64,000 nt of DNA from Bacillota bacterium (GTDB taxonomy: Bacteria; Bacillota; Clostridia; Christensenellales; Pumilibacteraceae), in NCBI GenBank assembly GCA_009787385.1, contig WRGC01000001.1, forward strand, positions 48,644-112,643. The letters are read 5' to 3'. Within the stretch, counting starts at the first letter, position 1, and every line of letters begins with the position of its first letter. Of this stretch, positions 9,115 through 16,810 are shown in pieces. The notes under the pieces were generated by a model. The model did not search any database, was not told the origin of the DNA, and saw only the letters and a program-made list of their open reading frames with translations. A program made the translations under genes and the position numbers.

Positions 9115-9182
9115 TAGTGTGGTAAAATATATATATATATAAGTTTTTGATGTTTAAACAGTTTAACAAAGGAGAATAGATA

Positions 9183-9959
9183 TTGCAAAAGCAAATTTTG
9201 TATCAAGGGACAAAAAAATCTTATTCTTTTGTAGCTGCCAAAAATTTAGCTAAACGAGGTTATAAGATAATTGGATGTAATTCTCTCAATGATTTGGTTG
9301 ATAAGATAGATGAAAATTCTACAGCAGTGTTGCCTTTTGATTTTACAGATAGGATAGATCATAAAATTTTGCAAATACTTATGACCATATCTCAAAGAGA
9401 TGTTTATATTAATCAAGTTATTGCAGAAGCTTTAGATTTTAGACTTTTTTTTATTAAGACTATACACGACTTATTGTCAATTAAAACTATAAAAATGAGC
9501 GAGTTGGCATATGCTAGTTGTGGACATACAGTGCAAGCCATATTGCCTTTAGCATCTATAAAAATCGTAGAGGAAGAGAGTGTATTGGATAATCTAGACG
9601 AGAATATTGTAGGTGTAGCCAATGTTTACAATCAATCAAAAGAGCTTTCTATGTCCCCTACAAGCCTTTTACGAGATGGAAATTTGACTGCTAAGTATTG
9701 TGTCCTTTCAAATAAGCCAAATTATCTCAAAGAAGCTGAGACAATTTTGTTGTCACTAGAAACAAAAGAATTGTCTGTAGATATGATGTCAATATTGGGG
9801 ATGCTAACAATGTCTAATATAGAGCTTACATCAATAAACACAATTCAGGATAAAATAATTTTAACATTTAAAGGAAATGTAAAGGATAAAAACACAAAAG
9901 AAATACTAAGTTCTTTAGCCGAAATAGCTAAGGGGCTTAGAGTGTTAGGCAATATATAG
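9183..9959 (+). CDS. Prephenate dehydratase-like protein with lost catalytic motif
   Basis: The 258-residue product follows the PheA (prephenate dehydratase plus ACT) plan. An N-terminal ILYQGTKKSYSFVAAKNL matches the family YQG.pGAYSh.AA start. A central region has AVLPFDF where the family has PIENS. An ACT-like end has NIELTSIN and closes with LRVLGNI, like the usual LGSYP end. The active-site TRFxVL motif reads AKYCVL here (near 169-175), so the essential Thr is Ala and the Arg is Lys. The Phe-binding ESRP of the ACT domain is NTIQ. I infer a pseudoenzyme or a changed function. TTG start is supported by AAAGGAG at 9168-9174, 8 nt upstream. No other aromatic-pathway genes are visible. Confidence 0.6.
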   Translation: MQKQILYQGTKKSYSFVAAKNLAKRGYKIIGCNSLNDLVDKIDENSTAVLPFDFTDRIDHKILQILMTISQRDVYINQVIAEALDFRLFFIKTIHDLLSIKTIKMSELAYASCGHTVQAILPLASIKIVEEESVLDNLDENIVGVANVYNQSKELSMSPTSLLRDGNLTAKYCVLSNKPNYLKEAETILLSLETKELSVDMMSILGMLTMSNIELTSINTIQDKIILTFKGNVKDKNTKEILSSLAEIAKGLRVLGNI

Positions 9960-10031
9960 TAAAATACAATGTGTTTTTAGTAATGTTAATAAAAATACAA
10001 ATAGCTTCCAAAAATCTATTTGGGTAAAGTA

Positions 10032-10883
10032 ATGATAAATTGTACAAAATGCGGAAATAATAATCCACAGGGAGCTAGTTTTTGCTCTAACTGTGGTACG
10101 ACACTAGATGCAACGATTGTAGACAAATCTCCTTTTGGTATAGAATATGAGAGTTCTAAAAGCAACAATCCATTTGGGGTGGGGTATGATAATTCATATT
10201 CGCAACAAATTCAAGCAAAAGGGGGAGGTTACAATTCATCTATTCACAATCCATATTATGCTACTGCAGAACATTCAGAGCGACAGAGTTGGTCTAATTT
10301 TGTATATATAACTATTTTGATTATTGGTCTATGTAATTTGCTTAATTTTATTAGTTGGACTTACACTTCGTCTATATTGTTTGCAAATATTGATATTCCT
10401 ACAGGTATAGTATCCAGAGCTTTGCCTGATATATTTGTGACATATAGATTGACATTTGTCTTTGGATTGATATTGGCTTTGATTGTGGGGGTATGTGGTA
10501 TGGTTGTAGTGTGGTTGTCTAGGCGTCTGCAGTACAAGAGTATATCTATACATTCAAAGGAAGAAAGAATAAAAATTGTAAAATTTATTGTTCCTCTATA
10601 TATTGTTATGCTCATAGCCGTAGTTGCATTGGTAGTAGTAGCTGCTATCATGAGTGGCACAGGTGTAGAATTGACAAATTCATTGTTAGATGACGGTTGG
10701 AGTAAAGAAGAAATTAAAAATTTTCTTAATACAGTAAGTATAGATTTTGAAATAGATAATGAGTTAGGTATTATTTACAATGTTTTTTTTGTTATACTTC
10801 AGTATGGTTGGCAGTTGGTGTTTTTGTGTATAGGTATATATAAGTGTATCAATATTAGCAAATTTTTGAAGCAAAAAAGTTAA
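10032..10883 (+). CDS. Zinc-ribbon membrane protein of unknown function
   Basis: The protein begins MINCTKCGNNNPQGASFCSNCG, a four-cysteine zinc ribbon common at the N-terminus of Gram-positive membrane proteins. A polar Asn/Ser/Tyr-rich linker follows, then four hydrophobic spans at roughly residues 90-112, 135-165, 185-212 and 240-270. The role is unknown; such zinc_ribbon_2 plus TM proteins are often of DUF type. A TTG at 10020 would add four residues; I prefer the ATG at 10032 because the zinc ribbon begins directly after it. It sits between the PheA-like and CysK-like pseudoenzyme genes. Confidence 0.65.
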   Translation: MINCTKCGNNNPQGASFCSNCGTTLDATIVDKSPFGIEYESSKSNNPFGVGYDNSYSQQIQAKGGGYNSSIHNPYYATAEHSERQSWSNFVYITILIIGLCNLLNFISWTYTSSILFANIDIPTGIVSRALPDIFVTYRLTFVFGLILALIVGVCGMVVVWLSRRLQYKSISIHSKEERIKIVKFIVPLYIVMLIAVVALVVVAAIMSGTGVELTNSLLDDGWSKEEIKNFLNTVSIDFEIDNELGIIYNVFFVILQYGWQLVFLCIGIYKCINISKFLKQKS

Positions 10884-10960
10884 TATAGTAAATTTAAAAA
10901 CAAGATAAATCCTATATAGTGGTTAAATATTAAATGTAAAAAATTAACATTAGTCACAAA

Positions 10961-10989
10961 TTGACAAGTTGAGCAAAATATGCTATAAT
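10961..10989 (+). promoter_or_regulatory. Consensus promoter with the ATG at predicted +1
   Basis: Perfect TTGACA (10961-10966), 17 bp, perfect TATAAT (10984-10989), then 6 nt (aaaaag) and ATG at 10996. This is the clearest leaderless arrangement in the window. Confidence 0.85.
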
Positions 10990-10995
10990 AAAAAG

Positions 10996-11331
10996 ATGGA
11001 ACAATCTACAATAAGAATGCGAATGAATGCTTTGTCCGAAGATGCTCAAACAGTATTGCGTACTTTGTGTAGCAATTATAGGGGAGCAATGCGTGTCAAG
11101 GCAGAATTTAGATGTAGTGTTTTTCATGGATTGGAGAAATTTAAAAAAGAAACATCAAAGAGTATGAGAGAAATTCGTCGTGCCAAACTTGTTACGAGTT
11201 GGAGAATTACTGATGAGTATGTAGACGAAGAGATTGATTTGTGTTATTTTACAGTTAATGCCAATCTTAACTTGCAAATAGAGGATATGGCTGAGTTGAG
11301 TGTTAATTCTCAAACGGTATTTTTTGGTTAG
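10996..11331 (+). CDS. Small protein of unknown function
   Basis: A 111-residue soluble protein, MEQSTIRMRMNALSEDAQ at its start, basic in the first two thirds (KFKKETSKSMREIRRAKL) and more acidic after it. I recognise no domain, signal peptide or membrane segment. A TTG at 10969 would extend it by nine residues, but that lies inside the promoter; the ATG at 10996 sits at the predicted transcription start. The strong dedicated promoter argues that it is a real expressed gene. Confidence 0.65.
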   Translation: MEQSTIRMRMNALSEDAQTVLRTLCSNYRGAMRVKAEFRCSVFHGLEKFKKETSKSMREIRRAKLVTSWRITDEYVDEEIDLCYFTVNANLNLQIEDMAELSVNSQTVFFG

Positions 11332-11417
11332 TATTTTTGTATAATTAAGTATAATAGTCCTTAAAACAAACAAAATTAGTTTTTATAATATAGCTTGCAA
11401 ACTCAAGTGTTGATGTA

Positions 11418-12233
11418 ATGAATATAAAAATAAACAATAATATATTAGAGTTGGTTGGGAATACTCCAATTTTAAATGTGTCACCTATACATAGCGTTGG
11501 CAATATATTTGCTAAATTAGAATCATTTAACCCAACTCATAGTATATATGATAGGATTGCTTTAGGACTTATAGAAAATGCATTGTTTAATCAAAATCTT
11601 TTTGACGGTGGTACGGTTTTGGATGCTGTGGATAATGAGATGGGTGTCTCTTTAGCTATGGTGTGTGCAGTGAAAGGATTGAATTGTGTACTTATTGTAC
11701 CACAAGATTTTGACCAAATACTTAAAAACAGAGTGCAGTCATATGGGGCCAAAATAGAAATTGTAAATGGCGGTATAATTGAAGCTATTAAGAAAGCAAG
11801 AAGTAGATCTATGTCTTTGTATAGAGGTGCTTTTGTGCCTAGTATGGTTGGTGCTGATGTTTTGATATCTTGTTGTTCGTTGATTGCACAAGAAATTTGG
11901 AGACGAATTGGTGATATTGTAGATACAATAGTTTTGCCGTTATGTATAGGAGTTTTGGCAACAGTAATTATAGATTATTATAGCAACAAAAATTCAAGAA
12001 TTAGCTTTGTTTTGGCGAGCGGTACAGACATTCAAAAAAATGATATATTAGATATTCAAAACAAAGTACAGACACACATTGTAGATATTGACTCTATATA
12101 TGATAGTATGCAAGAGTTGGGCAATATTGGAATAAGTGCAGGGATTATGTCTAGTACAGTGTATTCGGCTTCAAAGCAATTGGCTCAAGATAGAAAGAAT
12201 CATAAGAATATTTTGGCATTGTTTGCAGATTAG
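11418..12233 (+). CDS. Cysteine synthase-like protein lacking the PLP lysine (pseudoenzyme)
   Basis: The 271-residue product is plainly related to O-acetylserine sulfhydrylase (CysK, fold-type II PLP enzymes). It starts with ILELVGNTPIL, then has FAKLESFNPTHSIYDRIAL, MGVSLAMVCAVKGLNCVLIVPQ, and near the end GISAGIMSSTVYSASKQLA where CysK has GISSGAA. The PLP-binding lysine in GSVKDRIA is Tyr44 here, the substrate loop TSGNTG reads AVDNEMG, and the phosphate-binding GTGGT is replaced by CIGVL. It is about 40 residues shorter than CysK. Seen: family match and missing residues. Inferred: it cannot do PLP chemistry and may be regulatory or decaying. The frame is intact and no ribosome binding site is clear. 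Confidence 0.75.
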   Translation: MNIKINNNILELVGNTPILNVSPIHSVGNIFAKLESFNPTHSIYDRIALGLIENALFNQNLFDGGTVLDAVDNEMGVSLAMVCAVKGLNCVLIVPQDFDQILKNRVQSYGAKIEIVNGGIIEAIKKARSRSMSLYRGAFVPSMVGADVLISCCSLIAQEIWRRIGDIVDTIVLPLCIGVLATVIIDYYSNKNSRISFVLASGTDIQKNDILDIQNKVQTHIVDIDSIYDSMQELGNIGISAGIMSSTVYSASKQLAQDRKNHKNILALFAD

Positions 12234-12287
12234 TGTGAGATGTTTTGAGTATCAAAAATAATACACAGTATTGAAAATAATATATTT

Positions 12288-12713
12288 ATGAATAAACAAC
12301 AATTGGAACAAATATTGCCACATCGTCAAGAAATGTTGTTACTAGATACATGTGAAAAAGTAGACGACAATCACGCTTTGGCCACATACAAAATAAGAGG
12401 TGATGAGTTCTTTTTGCGTGGTCATTTTCCAGACAATCCTGTAGTGCCAGGTGTAATATTGTGTGAAATTATGGCACAATCTTGTTGCGTGTTAATAAAT
12501 CAATCCAATGATGACCAAACTCACAAAGAGCGTATTGCTTATTTTACAGGAATTAAAGAAGCCAAGTTTAAGGGTATAGTTCGTCCGCAAGATGAGTTGA
12601 AAATAGAAACTGAATTGACTAGACAAATGTCCAACTTTTATTTTGCAAAAGGTAAAATTGTTGTAAAAGACAATATAGTTGCTTTGGCAGAATTTAGTTT
12701 TGCTTTGGTATAA
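12288..12713 (+). CDS. fabZ: 3-hydroxyacyl-ACP dehydratase FabZ
   Basis: Hot-dog fold enzyme that dehydrates 3-hydroxyacyl-ACP in type II fatty acid synthesis. The 141-residue protein has LPHRQEMLLLD at the start, catalytic His46 in GHFPDNPVVPG, and the catalytic Glu near 60 in GVILCEIMAQS. Length and motifs are normal. No other fab genes are beside it; the downstream neighbour is a small unknown gene. AATAAT lies 6 nt before the ATG, but no matching -35 is visible. Confidence 0.93.
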   Translation: MNKQQLEQILPHRQEMLLLDTCEKVDDNHALATYKIRGDEFFLRGHFPDNPVVPGVILCEIMAQSCCVLINQSNDDQTHKERIAYFTGIKEAKFKGIVRPQDELKIETELTRQMSNFYFAKGKIVVKDNIVALAEFSFALV

Positions 12714-12731
12714 GTATATATTATAAAAATT

Positions 12732-13019
12732 ATGAAATTAGATAAAACAGACAAAATAGATAGAGCAGAAAAGATATTAGGAAACAAGTTGTCAATATCT
12801 TACAATGAAGCTAAAACAGAAGATGATAGATTGATAGTTGTTTATGTATTTGGTATTAGATATGCAAAAGAATTTAGGGAGCATAGTATCAATTTAATCA
12901 AGTTGTTGGAGTATAGCAAAATAGGCATGCAAAATGCAAAGGCACTAGATATAGGAATTAAACTTGCCGAACATGTTGTGGATATAGAAAAGATACGCAA
13001 GTTTTTGAGTTTTATTTAA
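12732..13019 (+). CDS. Small hypothetical protein
   Basis: A 95-residue charged, helix-prone protein (MKLDKTDKIDRAEKILGNKL) with no membrane segment and no motif I recognise. It begins 18 nt after fabZ on the same strand and ends just before a strong bidirectional terminator, so it probably shares the fabZ transcript. Function unknown. Confidence 0.5.
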   Translation: MKLDKTDKIDRAEKILGNKLSISYNEAKTEDDRLIVVYVFGIRYAKEFREHSINLIKLLEYSKIGMQNAKALDIGIKLAEHVVDIEKIRKFLSFI

Positions 13020-13022
13020 ACA

Positions 13023-13054
13023 AAAAAACACGGTTTTTTATTACCGTGTTTTTT
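13023..13054. terminator. Bidirectional intrinsic terminator between fabZ unit and perR
   Basis: Perfect 12-bp stem, AAAAAACACGGT (13023-13034) and ACCGTGTTTTTT (13043-13054), with an 8-nt loop. A and T tracts on both flanks let it serve both convergent units. Confidence 0.9.
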
Positions 13055-13100
13055 TGTTGGTTGATATTATAGCAAAATAACTTATTATTTGTCATACAAC

Positions 13101-13466
13101 TTACACATCACAATCATTGCATAGACCACGCAAAGTTACATCTATTTTATTTATTTTTAGTGAATGAGTATTGATATCAAAAGGTATGTTGAACTTTGGA
13201 ATATCAACTAGTTTCCCACATTTTTCACACACAAAATGATAGTGTTCTGTATTTCGGTGATCAAATCTCATAGCCCCATTAAATATTCCCGCTGTTTGAA
13301 TGTCCCCATTTTCTATTGCTACCCCTAAGTTGCGATATACTGTAGCTTTGGATATAGACGGATGTTTTTTAGAAATATTGTTGTATATTTCATCAGCCGT
13401 AGGGTGTTGACCATGCTCATTGAGAGCATCTAATATTATTTGTCTTTGTAATGTATTTCGTGCCAT
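13101..13466 (-). CDS. perR: Fur-family regulator, PerR type
   Basis: A 121-residue winged-helix metalloregulator. The DNA-binding helix is SISKATVYRNLGVA. The structural zinc site is Cys79-x2-Cys82 and Cys115-x2-Cys118. The regulatory metal site has Asp68 in MRFDHR and His74/His76 in EHYHF, the arrangement of Bacillus PerR, whose histidines are oxidised by peroxide. It likely represses oxidative-stress or iron genes. Fur or Zur identity cannot be excluded from sequence alone. It is convergent with the fabZ unit. A PerR-box-like sequence lies about 50 bp upstream, which suggests autoregulation. Confidence 0.82.
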   Translation of the reverse strand: MARNTLQRQIILDALNEHGQHPTADEIYNNISKKHPSISKATVYRNLGVAIENGDIQTAGIFNGAMRFDHRNTEHYHFVCEKCGKLVDIPKFNIPFDINTHSLKINKIDVTLRGLCNDCDV

Positions 13467-13516
13467 ACTATTATTTATATCAATTTATAATATATATATA
13501 TCTTGTGCCAATTATT

Positions 13517-13531
13517 ATATAATAATTATTA
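13517..13531 (-). promoter_or_regulatory. Possible PerR box
   Basis: ATATAATAATTATTA matches 12 of the 14 defined positions of the Bacillus PerR box TTATAATNATTATAA and lies about 50 bp before the perR start. The surrounding DNA is very AT-rich, so a chance match is quite possible. Confidence 0.3.
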
Positions 13532-13548
13532 TTATTTGTCAAGTAAAT

Positions 13549-13772
13549 TTAAATAAAATAAAAAACTCCACGCTTTATCTCTCTACTAATACTACTTTTG
13601 TTACGGTTAAGCATTCTAGCGATACTAGATATACTTGCACCCGCATCTAAAGCTTTTTCAATTTCTAGTCTTTCATACAAACATAAGTGTTTGCCTTTTC
13701 TCTTTTGTGTGCTATAATATTCTTGCTCTATAGTTTGTCCTTGTGTTTGTAGTTTTGTTGTTAAACCTATTA
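13549..13772 (-). pseudogene. IS30-family transposase remnant (N-terminal HTH only)
   Basis: On the minus strand an open frame without a usual start codon encodes about 70 residues. They include KGKHLCLYERLEIEKALDAG and then SISSIARMLNRNKSSISREI, followed by KRG, a few residues and TAA at 13551-13549. This is the HTH_38 domain that begins IS30-type transposases. The catalytic DDE part is absent, and an in-frame TAG lies upstream of the fragment near 13793. It lies between perR and the S10 promoter. A functional small DNA-binding protein with a non-standard start is a less likely alternative. Confidence 0.6.
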
Positions 13773-13778
13773 TACCAC

Positions 13779-13806
13779 AAGTCCCTCTCTATGGGGCTTT
13801 TTTATT
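13779..13806 (+). terminator. Rightward intrinsic terminator without a visible gene
   Basis: AAGTCCC and GGGGCTT form a 7-bp stem (one G-T pair) with a 7-nt loop, followed by a run of six T. It points towards the S10 promoter, so it may shield it from readthrough. No plus-strand gene precedes it. A further perfect 7-bp inverted repeat, TACCATT/AATGGTA, lies at about 13806-13827. Confidence 0.55.
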
Positions 13807-13898
13807 ACCATTATCTACTGCAATGGTATTCATACCGTTGCTTTTCATTCTACAATGCTCCCTCCAATAAAAAACAATAAAAACTTTTTAAAAAGTAG

Positions 13899-13927
13899 TT
13901 GACATATCTAAAATTACATAGTATAAT
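13899..13927 (+). promoter_or_regulatory. S10 operon promoter
   Basis: Perfect TTGACA (13899-13904), 17-bp spacer, perfect TATAAT (13922-13927). Start expected near 13934. This is the strongest consensus promoter before the ribosomal protein cluster. Confidence 0.9.
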
Positions 13928-14068
13928 CAAGAAACTGTTGTTAAAGACAGTTTTTGTTTTGTGCGGTATGGCACACACGATACAGTTGTACCAATAGTGA
14001 TTTTATCAAAAAAACAATTGATTTGGTAGACATTGCCAAATACAAAACATAATCCACAGGAGTGCAAA
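13928..14068 (+). promoter_or_regulatory. S10 operon 5' leader with two hairpins
   Basis: The leader of about 135 nt contains AAACTGT/ACAGTTT (13932-13938 and 13947-13953) followed by TTGTTTT, which resembles an attenuator. A second hairpin is TGTGC/GCACA (13960-13964 and 13971-13975). Many S10 operons are controlled by a ribosomal protein binding the leader; whether that happens here is inference. AGGAG for rpsJ closes the leader. Confidence 0.4.
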
Positions 14069-14377
14069 ATGGCAGGTCAAAAAATACGAATAAAACTCAA
14101 AGCATATGATCATGATTTGATTGATTTATCTGCTGCAAGAATAGTTGATGTAGCAAAACGCACGGGAACAAAAGTTTGTGGACCTATACCTCTTCCAACT
14201 GATAGAGAAATAGTAACTATTTTGAGAGCAGTACACAAATACAAAGATGCTAGAGAAGCTTTTGAAATGCGTACACACAAGAGATTGATAGATATTTATT
14301 CACCGTCTGCAAAGACTGTAGAAAGTTTGATGAAATTAGATTTGCCTGCTGGAGTGGATATTCAAATCAAACTTTAA
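14069..14377 (+). CDS. rpsJ: 30S ribosomal protein S10
   Basis: The 102-residue product starts [19 protein letters not shown] and carries GPIPLPT and the [11 protein letters not shown] segment of S10, a head protein of the small subunit that also serves as NusE in antitermination. The frame stays open to a TTG at 14033, but AGGAG sits 8 nt before the ATG at 14069, which fixes the start. First gene of the cluster, behind the promoter at 13899. Unusually it is followed by a membrane-protein gene and not rplC. Confidence 0.98.
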   Translation: MAGQKIRIKLKAYDHDLIDLSAARIVDVAKRTGTKVCGPIPLPTDREIVTILRAVHKYKDAREAFEMRTHKRLIDIYSPSAKTVESLMKLDLPAGVDIQIKL

Positions 14378-14388
14378 TATCTATATTG

Positions 14389-14450
14389 TTAGCGTTAGGG
14401 GATTTAAAATCGCTAAATAATAAGGTTTGTACATCAACTGTTAGGGGATT
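14389..14450 (+). other. Intergenic hairpin and 11-bp direct repeat after rpsJ
   Basis: TTAGCG (14389-14394) pairs with CGCTAA (14411-14416). GTTAGGGGATT occurs at 14394-14404 and again at 14440-14450. No T-run follows the hairpin, so it is not a classic terminator. It could be an RNA processing or regulatory element between rpsJ and the inserted gene. Confidence 0.3.
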
Positions 14451-14520
14451 GTTGAGGCGTTTTGTTGTTTTGTTTGCAAGCAAAATAGCAATGTCAACTT
14501 AAATCAATTAAGGAGATCTT

Positions 14521-14988
14521 ATGACTAGGGGTGTAAAGGTTTTGATTTTTGGGGCTGTAGTGCTTGCTTTTTCTAGCGTATTGGGTTTTTTGAGTGTTTT
14601 ATATGTTTTTGATACTCTAAGTGATGGTGGCTATTATATAGAGAGTATGAAAATAGACAACATAAATGTTGATGTTGAGCAGCCCGAATATGACAGTATG
14701 TATGATAGGTTGTCTCATTTTGAGATAAGGGGTAGGCAAATTGATTTTGTAGATGGAGATATTTTGGGTGGGTTGAAAGCTCATCATAGATTGCGTGGTG
14801 GATTTATAGATGATAAGTTTGTAGAGTTTAGTGGTGTGATGGGGAGTCAGGGTGGCGATGATTGGTTGAGATTGGATGGTAGTGAAAACTCTTTTTATGA
14901 AAGAGTGATTGTAAAAAATGGAAAAGTCCATTGGACAGTTCAAGAACCTAATAAACCAAAATTGCTTTGGATATATTCAAAATCTTAA
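14521..14988 (+). CDS. Unknown single-span membrane or secreted protein inserted in the S10 operon
   Basis: A 155-residue protein with an N-terminal hydrophobic helix (about residues 7-30) without a lipobox, then a soluble, Gly/Asp-rich domain with motifs such as HFEIRGRQIDFVDGD and WLRLDGSENSFYERVIVKNGKVHWTV (given in parts only as landmarks). I recognise no family. AAGGAG lies 6 nt before the ATG. Standard S10 operons run rpsJ-rplC directly, so this gene is an insertion, co-oriented and probably co-transcribed. The predicted topology puts the bulk outside the membrane. Confidence 0.7.
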   Translation: MTRGVKVLIFGAVVLAFSSVLGFLSVLYVFDTLSDGGYYIESMKIDNINVDVEQPEYDSMYDRLSHFEIRGRQIDFVDGDILGGLKAHHRLRGGFIDDKFVEFSGVMGSQGGDDWLRLDGSENSFYERVIVKNGKVHWTVQEPNKPKLLWIYSKS

Positions 14989-15085
14989 TAATTGGTTTGA
15001 AATGCCCTACATTTGAATATTGAAAACATTGAAAATAATAAATGTTGAATTGGGCTAAACTTTAATAATATTGGTGGTGACAAAA

Positions 15086-15739
15086 ATGGCAAAAGGTATT
15101 TTAGCAAAAAAATTGGGAATGACTCAAATCTTTGATGAGAAAGGTAGGGTTGTGCCTGTAACTGCTGTGTTGGCGGGTCCAATGTTTGTTTTGCAAAAAA
15201 AAACTAAGGATAGAGATGGTTACGATGCTGTTCAATGTGGTTTTTTTGACAAGCGTGCAAAGGTTACGAAAGAGCCACAAAAAGGGCATTTCAAAAAAGC
15301 AAATGTCACACCTAAGAGAATGATAGCAGAGTTTGATTTGGACAATTATGCAGATTTGACTGTAGGGGCTGAGATAAAATGTGATACATTTAGTGTTGGT
15401 GATGTTGTTGATGTCGGTGGATATACCAAAGGTAAGGGATTTAGTGGTGCTATTAAGAGATGGAATCAATCTAGGTTGAAGATGACTCACGGTACAGGAC
15501 CTACCCATAGGTCGTTGGGTAGTACTGGAGCAAACAGTGACCCATCTAAAGTTATTAAGGGCTTGCATATGGCAGGGCGTTATGGTAACGAAAAAGTAAC
15601 TATTCAAAATTTGAAAGTAGTTAAAGTAGATACAACTCGCAATGTATTGCTTATTAAGGGAGCAATTCCTGGACCTGTTGGAGGGTTTGTGGTTGTTTCT
15701 AGTGCAGTAAAAGGTGGAGGGCAAAAGGCTAAGGGCTAA
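15086..15739 (+). CDS. rplC: 50S ribosomal protein L3
   Basis: The 217-residue protein starts MAKGILAKKLGMTQIFDEKG and has the L3 core KGFSGAIKRWNQ, THRSLGSTGANSDPSKV and KMAG-type loop HMAGRYGNEKVT that reaches the peptidyl-transferase centre. The frame extends back to a TTG at 15071, but the ATG at 15086 gives the normal N-terminus with GGTGG upstream. It resumes the ribosomal operon after the inserted gene. Confidence 0.97.
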   Translation: MAKGILAKKLGMTQIFDEKGRVVPVTAVLAGPMFVLQKKTKDRDGYDAVQCGFFDKRAKVTKEPQKGHFKKANVTPKRMIAEFDLDNYADLTVGAEIKCDTFSVGDVVDVGGYTKGKGFSGAIKRWNQSRLKMTHGTGPTHRSLGSTGANSDPSKVIKGLHMAGRYGNEKVTIQNLKVVKVDTTRNVLLIKGAIPGPVGGFVVVSSAVKGGGQKAKG

Positions 15740-15766
15740 TAAGTCACTTTACCGTTGTTTAATATT

Positions 15767-16411
15767 ATGTCAATAAACATCAAAATATACAATCAAAAGG
15801 GCATAGAGCAAGGCGATTATAAATTAGATGAAAGTGTATTTGGGCGAGAGTATAATGAAGCTTTGATACATCAAGTTGTTGTAGCTCAAATGGCCAATGC
15901 TAGACAAGGTACAAAAAGCACTTTATCTAGAGATGAAGTTAGGGGCGGAGGTAAAAAACCTTGGCGTCAAAAAGGTACAGGTCGGGCAAGACAAGGTAGT
16001 ATAAGGTCTCCACAATGGCGTGGCGGTGGTGTGGTGTTTGCACCTAAACCAAGGGATTTTAATAAAAAAGTTAATAAACAAGCCAAAGTTGCCGCTTTGA
16101 GAAGTGCTTTGTCTCAATTAGTAGAAGAAAATCGTCTAGTAGTGATAGATACATTGGCTCTTAAAGAAAACAAGACCAAAGAGATGGTTGCAATTTTGAA
16201 TGCATTAAATATAAAATCAGCTTTGGTTTTATTGACAGAAGATCAGTTGCTTACAAACCGTGCTTGTGGTAATATTCAAAAAGTAGACGCATTGCCTGTT
16301 AATCAAATAAATGTTTATGACATATTAGCTCATGACAAACTTATTTTGACAACGCAAGCTATAGATTTTTTGGTAAAAGCTTATGGTAATGCTGAAGATG
16401 TAGCGGTTTGA
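15767..16411 (+). CDS. rplD: 50S ribosomal protein L4
   Basis: The 214-residue product carries the L4 signature RGGGKKPWRQKGTGRARQGS and SPQWRGGGVVFAPKPRD, the loop that lines the exit tunnel. In Escherichia coli L4 also represses its operon. I use the ATG at 15767 because it gives the usual short N-terminus; a TTG at 15755 is possible. No clear ribosome binding site, unlike most genes in this operon. Confidence 0.96.
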   Translation: MSINIKIYNQKGIEQGDYKLDESVFGREYNEALIHQVVVAQMANARQGTKSTLSRDEVRGGGKKPWRQKGTGRARQGSIRSPQWRGGGVVFAPKPRDFNKKVNKQAKVAALRSALSQLVEENRLVVIDTLALKENKTKEMVAILNALNIKSALVLLTEDQLLTNRACGNIQKVDALPVNQINVYDILAHDKLILTTQAIDFLVKAYGNAEDVAV

Positions 16412-16451
16412 TATTAACTTGTATATCACAAACAAAATGGAGTTTTGAAAA

Positions 16452-16745
16452 ATGACAGCACACGATATAATCAAAAGACCAATAATGAGTGAGAAATCTC
16501 TAGTTGAAATTGAAAATAAAAAGTATGTTTTTGAAGTAGACTTGCATGCTACTAAAAATCAAATTAGAGATGCTGTGCATCAATTGTTTGATGGTACAAA
16601 GGTTGAAAGCGTGCATACTGTAAAAAGTAAAGGCAAGTTTAAGCGACAAGGTAAGAGTAGTGGGTATACTAGCGTAACCAAAAAAGCGTATGTACAACTC
16701 AAACCAGAAAGCAATAAAATACCATTCTTTGATTCTTTAAATTAG
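16452..16745 (+). CDS. rplW: 50S ribosomal protein L23
   Basis: 97 residues with HDIIKRPIMSEKSLVE, VFEVDLHATKNQIRDAV and VTKKAYVQLKP, the typical L23 pattern. L23 sits at the tunnel exit and docks trigger factor and SRP. GGAG lies 9 nt upstream of the ATG. Normal length and normal place before rplB. Confidence 0.96.
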   Translation: MTAHDIIKRPIMSEKSLVEIENKKYVFEVDLHATKNQIRDAVHQLFDGTKVESVHTVKSKGKFKRQGKSSGYTSVTKKAYVQLKPESNKIPFFDSLN

Positions 16746-16810
16746 TATAGATAAAATAAAATAATTATCAAACATATTTCTTTAATTACAAAAATACAAA
16801 GGCAACTATC

